NCBI GenBank assembly: GCA_003117195.1
Contig: BDSI01000107.1
Coordinates: forward strand, 159,926-223,925
Length of the DNA: 64,000 nucleotides
Reading direction: 5' to 3'
Source: Eudorina sp. 2006-703-Eu-15
Lineage: Eukaryota; Chlorophyta; Chlorophyceae; Chlamydomonadales; Volvocaceae
The position numbers were made by a program, and so were the translations under genes. Shown piece by piece: positions 58,816 to 64,000 of this stretch (its first letter is position 1; every line of letters begins with the position of its first letter). The notes below the pieces were generated by a model that saw only the letters and a program-made list of their open reading frames with translations, made no database searches and was not told the origin of the DNA.

Positions 58816-61800
58816 ATGGCGATGCACGATGACTTGTGCTTGGTGTGCGCTGATCCACTGGAGTTTACAGCGTTTGGTTCTTGTGGACACAAGGAGGTCT
58901 GCTCAAGATGTGTCGCGCGTATGCGATTCGTTCTCAAGGATCGCGGATGCGTCTTTTGTCGGCAGGAGAATGCGCAGGTCTATTTCACACGGTTTATGGG
59001 CGACTTCACGGCGCGGCTTGCGCCCGAGGATTTCGACAATTTGCAGGTGTGAATGAGTTCTGTAAATCTTATAAGGGGCCTTTGGCTTGAGAGACCATGC
59101 CCGCCGCAGACCCGCGCGGACCGACGCGAAGTGTTTGCGCTGCCCGAGATCAATGCATATTTCGACGATGAAAAGCACTTCCAAGAGATACGGTACGCGT
59201 GCTCGTATGGATGACGGATTGGCCTGCTGGGTAAACGCGGAAAGTTGAACGTCTTTCCCGTGCAGTGCACTATGCGGCTTCACCCATCCCATCCTGAGCT
59301 CCCCGGGGTCCAAGGGGTCTTCGAAGTTCAACAACTTCAATTCACTGAAGAGGCACGTCGAGACAACCTATAGCCAGTTCTTCTGCGACGTGTGCATCAA
59401 GGGGAGGAAGGTGCGGGCGGGCTGAAGACGGGATGCGGTGCTTGTGGGCCAGCAGCAGTGGCACACATACCCATGGTCAATGCCTTACGGTGGGTAGGTA
59501 CTGTTAACACCGGTCGAATTAAAGCGTGGAACTTGATGTTGGGTTGTTGCTGCTGTAGTGCATAGTTACTCGTAACAACATGTGCAGCGCAACAGCGCGC
59601 ACATGTTGAGTCAGCGCAACAGCGCTGACTCGTCTCGGCCCCCCTCCCGCCAGGTCTTCCTTAGCGAGCAGCTCTTGTACAGCAAGGACGCGCTGCGCAA
59701 GCACCAGGAGTCCGGGGACGAGACGGGACCGTTGGCGGAGAGCGGCTTCAAAGGGCACCCACCGTGCAAGTTTTGTCGGACACGTTTCTATGATTCGAAC
59801 GAACTGTACCGGCACATGGAGGGCAGCCACGAGCACTGCTTCCTGTGCCGGCGCGCTGCACCGGATAAGTACGTGTATTACCGGCACTATAAGGTGCGTT
59901 CGGGGTTGTGCAAGGGGGGGCTGGCGTCCGGAGACAAGTTGGGTGTCGCCGCTACGTGCAGGCATCCGCCTGGGGGCGTTTCGTCGCCCGGGTCGCGGGG
60001 CACATGGGCAAGGTCCGCAGCAAGGGCTGACCTCCTCGCCGCCCTCCTTCCTCTTTCTGCCGCAACCTTGCCGCTTGTGCAACAACAACAACACATCTGG
60101 ACTGCCTATGGTTACAGGAGCTTGAGGGTAAGCTGCGTGCTAGGCGAGTGGGTCGGGTCTGCGCATTTGCCTAAGCGTCACATTTGGGGTTAGACGTCGA
60201 GGGATGGTATGAGCAGCGGTCAGCTGGTGAGTGCGTGTTCCGTTTTGGAGATGAGCGCCCTTCGTCCCGTGCCCGGGCTGCTGCCTAACCCGCAGACCAC
60301 TTCACCAAGGAGCACCACCCGTGCCCGCACCCGATCTGTCTGGAGCGGAAGTTCGTGGTGTTCACCACGGAGTACGAGCTCAAGGCGCATTTCGCGTCGG
60401 AGCACAGCGATGAGGTGAAGATGTCGGCGGCTCAGCGGCGCCAGGCGCTGACGATCCCCTTGAACCTTCAGTACCGCTCGCGGGACGACGAGGAGACGGA
60501 GCCGGGGCCCAGCGCACAACTGCAGCGAGCCGGTAGGCCTGGTCCCAGCCGCCTATGCGCCGCGTGCGAACCGAGACCACCGGTGCTGCTGTTGATATAC
60601 CTGCGTGTCCATCCGTCCAGAAACGGCTATATATTACCACGTCGGTAACTTCGACGGCTATATTATTACTTACCCATGGTAGTTTCGACAATTTCGATCG
60701 TTATCAGGTGATGCAGCGGTAAACTGGCCATGCCGTCTCTCCCGCCCCGCAATTGCACATGGCCCGACAGCAATCGTGATTGGCGGTGGGCATAACATCG
60801 GCAGCCGGGCGGCGCGCGGAGGCCGTGGTGCTGCTGGCGGTGGTCTGCACCACAGCCGGTCGGAGCCGCAGATCGCCCAGCCTTCCGGCGCGTTCGGGCA
60901 AGATGGGCCGGAGGTAAGCAGGCGGGAGTCCTATGATTGCCGACCCGGCCTCCTCTGGTCCATTACTTCGTTGTAATGGTGGGGAGGTTTATGCAGCCAA
61001 CACCGCCTGGAGGCGCCATATACCACATGCATCATAGCCTGGTTAGGAGAAAACATCCGTAAGCTGTGCACACGTCGCTGAATGTGGGAGGTGTGTCCGT
61101 ACCTTTGCCTGTGTTCAGGTCAGCAGCGTGACCTTCACGGCGGAGGATTTTCCAGCGCCCTCAACCTCCCAGCAAAATTCCGGGGGAGCGCTGGGCCGAT
61201 GGGCAGCATTCGCAGGCTCGCAGGGCAGCGCCGGTAATCTCACCGACCAGGACTTCCCAGCTCTGCCTACGTTGTCCAGGAACCAGCGCCGCCGCATCAA
61301 GGAGCAACAGCGGACGCTGGCAGAGCGCTTGAGTGCGGCCGCGCAACCCCCTCGTGTGCTGAACCGCGCGGTGGCGGGACCTGCTGGCAGTGGCTCAGCT
61401 GCGGCAGCGGCGTCGAGCACTGCTGCCGGGAGCAGCGTCCAAACCCCTCCAGATGCTGCCGACTTCCCGGCGCTCAGGGCGCCGACGCAGGCGGCCGTGC
61501 CAGCAGCCCAAGCACCCTCGATGCCAGTGGCCGCTGTCCAGGCTGCCGTGCTGCAGGCAGCCCCCTTGAGCACGGCGACTGTCAGGGCGGCCAACGTCGT
61601 TGCGCCCGCGGCTGCCAACCGCCGGCCCCCTGGGTTCGGGCAGGACGAGTTTCCCTCCCTCGGGGGCGGTTCGAAAGCCCGGCAAGCGCCGCCACCGTCG
61701 CCGCCGCCAGCAACTTCAGCTTACGCGGAAGCCGCATCTGGCTTGGCAGCGCCAGGAGGCCCGTCGTCGCTTTCGCAGGCTGACGTGCTTACAAGCCTGT

Positions 61801-63353
61801 TCATGCGGCCCGGGTCAGCCGCAGCCACGCTGGCCGCCCCGGCGGCCGCGCCCACGGCTGCTGCTGGGCCCTCGTCCGAACCATCTGCAGATCTCAAAGC
61901 GGAGGACTTCCCCTCCTTACCGGGTGGTGGCAGGGCGTCCAACAACTCCCGGGCGGGGAAGGGACAGGCCGCCAAGGTCATGCCCGCAAAGGCGCAGACG
62001 AGCACCGCGCAAGTGCGGTCGCCTGCGCCGAGTGCGACCGCACCAGCCAACGGCGGCGGCGGCGGCGGAGGGGTGTCTGATAGCCTGAAAGCCGCGAATA
62101 AGGCGCTCATTGAACGCATTAAGCGGCAACTCAGCGGCGCGGCGTTCGACACGTTCCGACAGCAGAGCATGCTGTTCATGCGCGGCGAGCTCATGGCGGA
62201 CGAGTACCATGACTACATGGTAGGTCTGGACGGACCTGCGCGCGCGGATGAACCCCGCAAAATCTCCCATGTTGGGTGTGCCTGGGCTCATTCTTCGGGT
62301 TTATTTCTTTTTTTCAATTTAACCCTCCATCACTTATTGGCATGAAAGCAGTGACGTGACGTGGCGAGTTTGTTGAAATCGTCTTCCCGCAGCGATGACT
62401 CATGGGTCCTGGCCCTGCCACCGGGTGTGTGACCGGGTGCTGCGATAGTCTGTAGCGGTGTGCTGTGTGGCCCCGTGGCGTGCACATCGGGAAAGGCACA
62501 CCACGGTTTTGTGTGATGCTGCTGGCACTTGTTGGCGCCGTGCGCCATCGCTGCTTTCCTTCAGGTGAGCCTGGGCTTGCTGTCCCTGGTGGCGGAGCTG
62601 GTGTCGTTGTGCCCGGACCGCACCAAACGGAGGCTGCTGCTGGACGTGCACCGCGTCTTCATCAGCTCCCCGGCGGCGCAGGATCCTGTACTTGTAGGAG
62701 CGGGCTGGATGCCGCCGGAAGCGGCCGTGGCCAAGGCCAACCGTGTGGCGCAGCACTCGGCGTGGAGCTGCCCGCGCTGCAACCTGTGCAACGCGCCCGA
62801 CGACGGGCGGTGCGAGAGCTGTGCAGGAGCACGACCGAGCGAGGAGGAGCAGCTGTCAGCGGCAGCAGCGGATATGGCGCTGGACCCGCCGGCCTCGTCC
62901 GCTGCTGTTGCTGCTCGGTATGCGCCGCAGCCCTCGACGGCTGCGAGTACCAGCGGGGGCGCAGCCGCCGTGGAAGGATCCAAGCCGTCGCAGAAGCCAC
63001 CCGCAGCAGACGATTTTCCGGCGCTGATGGGCTCGAACGCTGGGCGGCGCGGTCAGGCACCAGGAGGGGGGTCGGGCATGAACCGCCAAGACCCTGAGCC
63101 GGCAGCGGGCGCCGGCACCTTGGATGAGGTGGCCGCGTCGCCGTCTGGGGGCAAGGGCAAGAAGGGCAAAGGTACGACCATCAAGATCGGTCTGCCCACG
63201 TCCGGGGCGGGGTCTGGTCCTTCGAGCCGGCCACACCCCCAGAACGTGTGGACGCAGCCGGGCTTCAAGGCGAAGGCCGGCAACTCGTGGTCGGGGCAGG
63301 GTGTCGGCAAGTTGGCCAAGATGCACGGTGCGATAAATGATGCGTGGGAGTGA
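58816..63353 (+). CDS. ZNF598: ZNF598/Hel2-type RING E3 ubiquitin ligase
   Basis: Nine exons, 58816-59046, 59110-59192, 59266-59410, 59654-59893, 60118-60127, 60296-60532, 60771-60913, 61119-62219 and 62565-63353, give 992 aa with every phase matching. The RING is C3HC4 at residues 8-48 (CLVC, CGH, CSRC, CVFC). It is followed by the ZNF598 zinc-finger tract: FNSLKRHVETTYSQFFCDVC, CKFCRTRFYDSNELYRHMEG, HEHCFLC, then YRHYKELEDHFTKEHHPCPH and CLERKFVVFTTEYELKAHF. The long C-terminal region has repeated DFPAL/DFPSL motifs, an RNA-binding-type helical block (ALIERIKRQLSGAAFDTFRQ) and a RanBP2-type finger (WSCPRCNLCNAPDDGRCESC). ZNF598/Hel2 senses collided ribosomes and ubiquitinates small-subunit proteins to start ribosome-associated quality control. 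The RanBP2 finger is an unusual addition. Exon 5 is only 10 nt. Confidence 0.95.
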
Positions 63354-64000
63354 GAGCCAGGCGGTGTTGCGGGCCGCCGATGTGTGCTGGTGGGGATGAG
63401 GCATAGGCGGGGGATGTCAGCCCTGACACGGGTGCCCAACGCATGCGTGCAGTGGTGGGCGGGATGACCGCACGAGGTCGTGCCGGCGGAGATCAGTGTT
63501 CGGTGCTAACCCTTGACCATGGAAGAGACGGTACAGTAGCGATGACACCACCGGAGCAGATACCCTATGCCTGTGGTGCGTTGCGTGCCTTCATTTTAAG
63601 GGATGTATTCCCACACGTGCCCCTAACACAAGCCGGAGCATGTACCGCGCCCGGGCGTCAGTGCCCGAGCAGGACGACCAAGGGGACTCCATTACTCAGG
63701 GGTGTGCATGTTGCAACCTGCCAGGGGAGCCAACAGGCTCGTGAGGCTCTTGTATTGATGACGCGTTGATGGTGTATGGGGCGCCCTTAAAGCAACTCCA
63801 TGCAACCAAGTTGTGAGGCCCCTGGACGAGGGCGCGCCTCGACGTGAAGTGATCGGTTCAGACACGGTGCAGACAAACACCTGCAGGCACATGGTGTGGC
63901 ACCATAGAGTCTGTGCTCACTGCGTTCGGCATAGCACGGTCGTTGCGGAACGATCGATGCAGTACACGTCCAACCAACCAGCCAGTGGGCAGTAGACGCA
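63354..64000. other. 3' flank of the ZNF598 homologue
   Basis: No gene and no TGTAA signal seen in the 647 bases to the window end. Confidence 0.5.

Overview
The window looks like nuclear DNA from a flagellated green alga, most likely Chlamydomonadales (volvocine or Chlamydomonas-like). The evidence is: genes split by short introns with GT..AG ends; GC-rich third positions in coding exons; TGTAA motifs, the chlorophycean poly(A) signal, just behind or overlapping several stop codons; an ankyrin family with an F-box-like N-terminus that I associate with volvocalean algae; a thioredoxin-type outer-dynein-arm light chain; plastid-type tryptophan synthase alpha and L-aspartate oxidase; and dense mini- and microsatellites. 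The species cannot be named from sequence alone.

Layout. 1-7520 is a tandem array of a 47-bp satellite, eroded on the left and clean on the right, with a 40-C run inside. Its very long 'ORFs' are artefacts. 7.5-10.1 kb shows no gene I can support. 10.1-17.7 kb holds a tRNA-headed SINE, an ankyrin-repeat gene (-), NIP7 (-) and, divergent from NIP7, a dynein LC3-like gene (+). 19.8-21.5 kb has a complete five-exon gene of unknown identity (+). 22.1-28.2 kb has RPL12 (-) and tryptophan synthase alpha (-). 28-33 kb is gene-poor with repeats and one orphan exon. 33.2-36.8 kb holds the 3' part of an unrecognised gene (+). 36.8-40.5 kb is repeat-rich. 40.6-45.8 kb has a steroid 5-alpha-reductase-like gene (-) divergent from an MTH1-type Nudix hydrolase (+). 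A dead retroelement fragment follows, then L-aspartate oxidase (+, 48.1-50.9 kb), an F-box/RCC1 gene (-, 53.0-55.8 kb), a type II membrane glycosyltransferase-like gene (+, 56.4-58.6 kb) and a ZNF598/Hel2 homologue (+, 58.8-63.4 kb).

Gene models were built by hand: exons were joined only where GT/AG borders, reading phase and family alignment agree. Ten models close to an exact multiple of three with start and stop (ankyrin, NIP7, LC3, the 225-aa unknown, RPL12, TSA, MTH1, L-aspartate oxidase, F-box/RCC1, ZNF598). The reductase and the glycosyltransferase-like gene also close. The gene at 33.2-36.8 kb lacks its 5' end.

Functionally the genes are a mix of housekeeping roles (ribosome biogenesis, ribosomal protein, ribosome quality control, nucleotide-pool sanitation, Trp and NAD synthesis), ciliary function and ubiquitin ligation. 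They do not form an operon or an obvious single pathway. The most novel material is non-coding: a tRNA-derived SINE family whose 3' end may supply a poly(A) signal to the ankyrin gene, a 67-bp element present as identical copies 41 kb apart, and a pair of diverged ~230-bp repeats that keep hairpins in the same places by different sequences.
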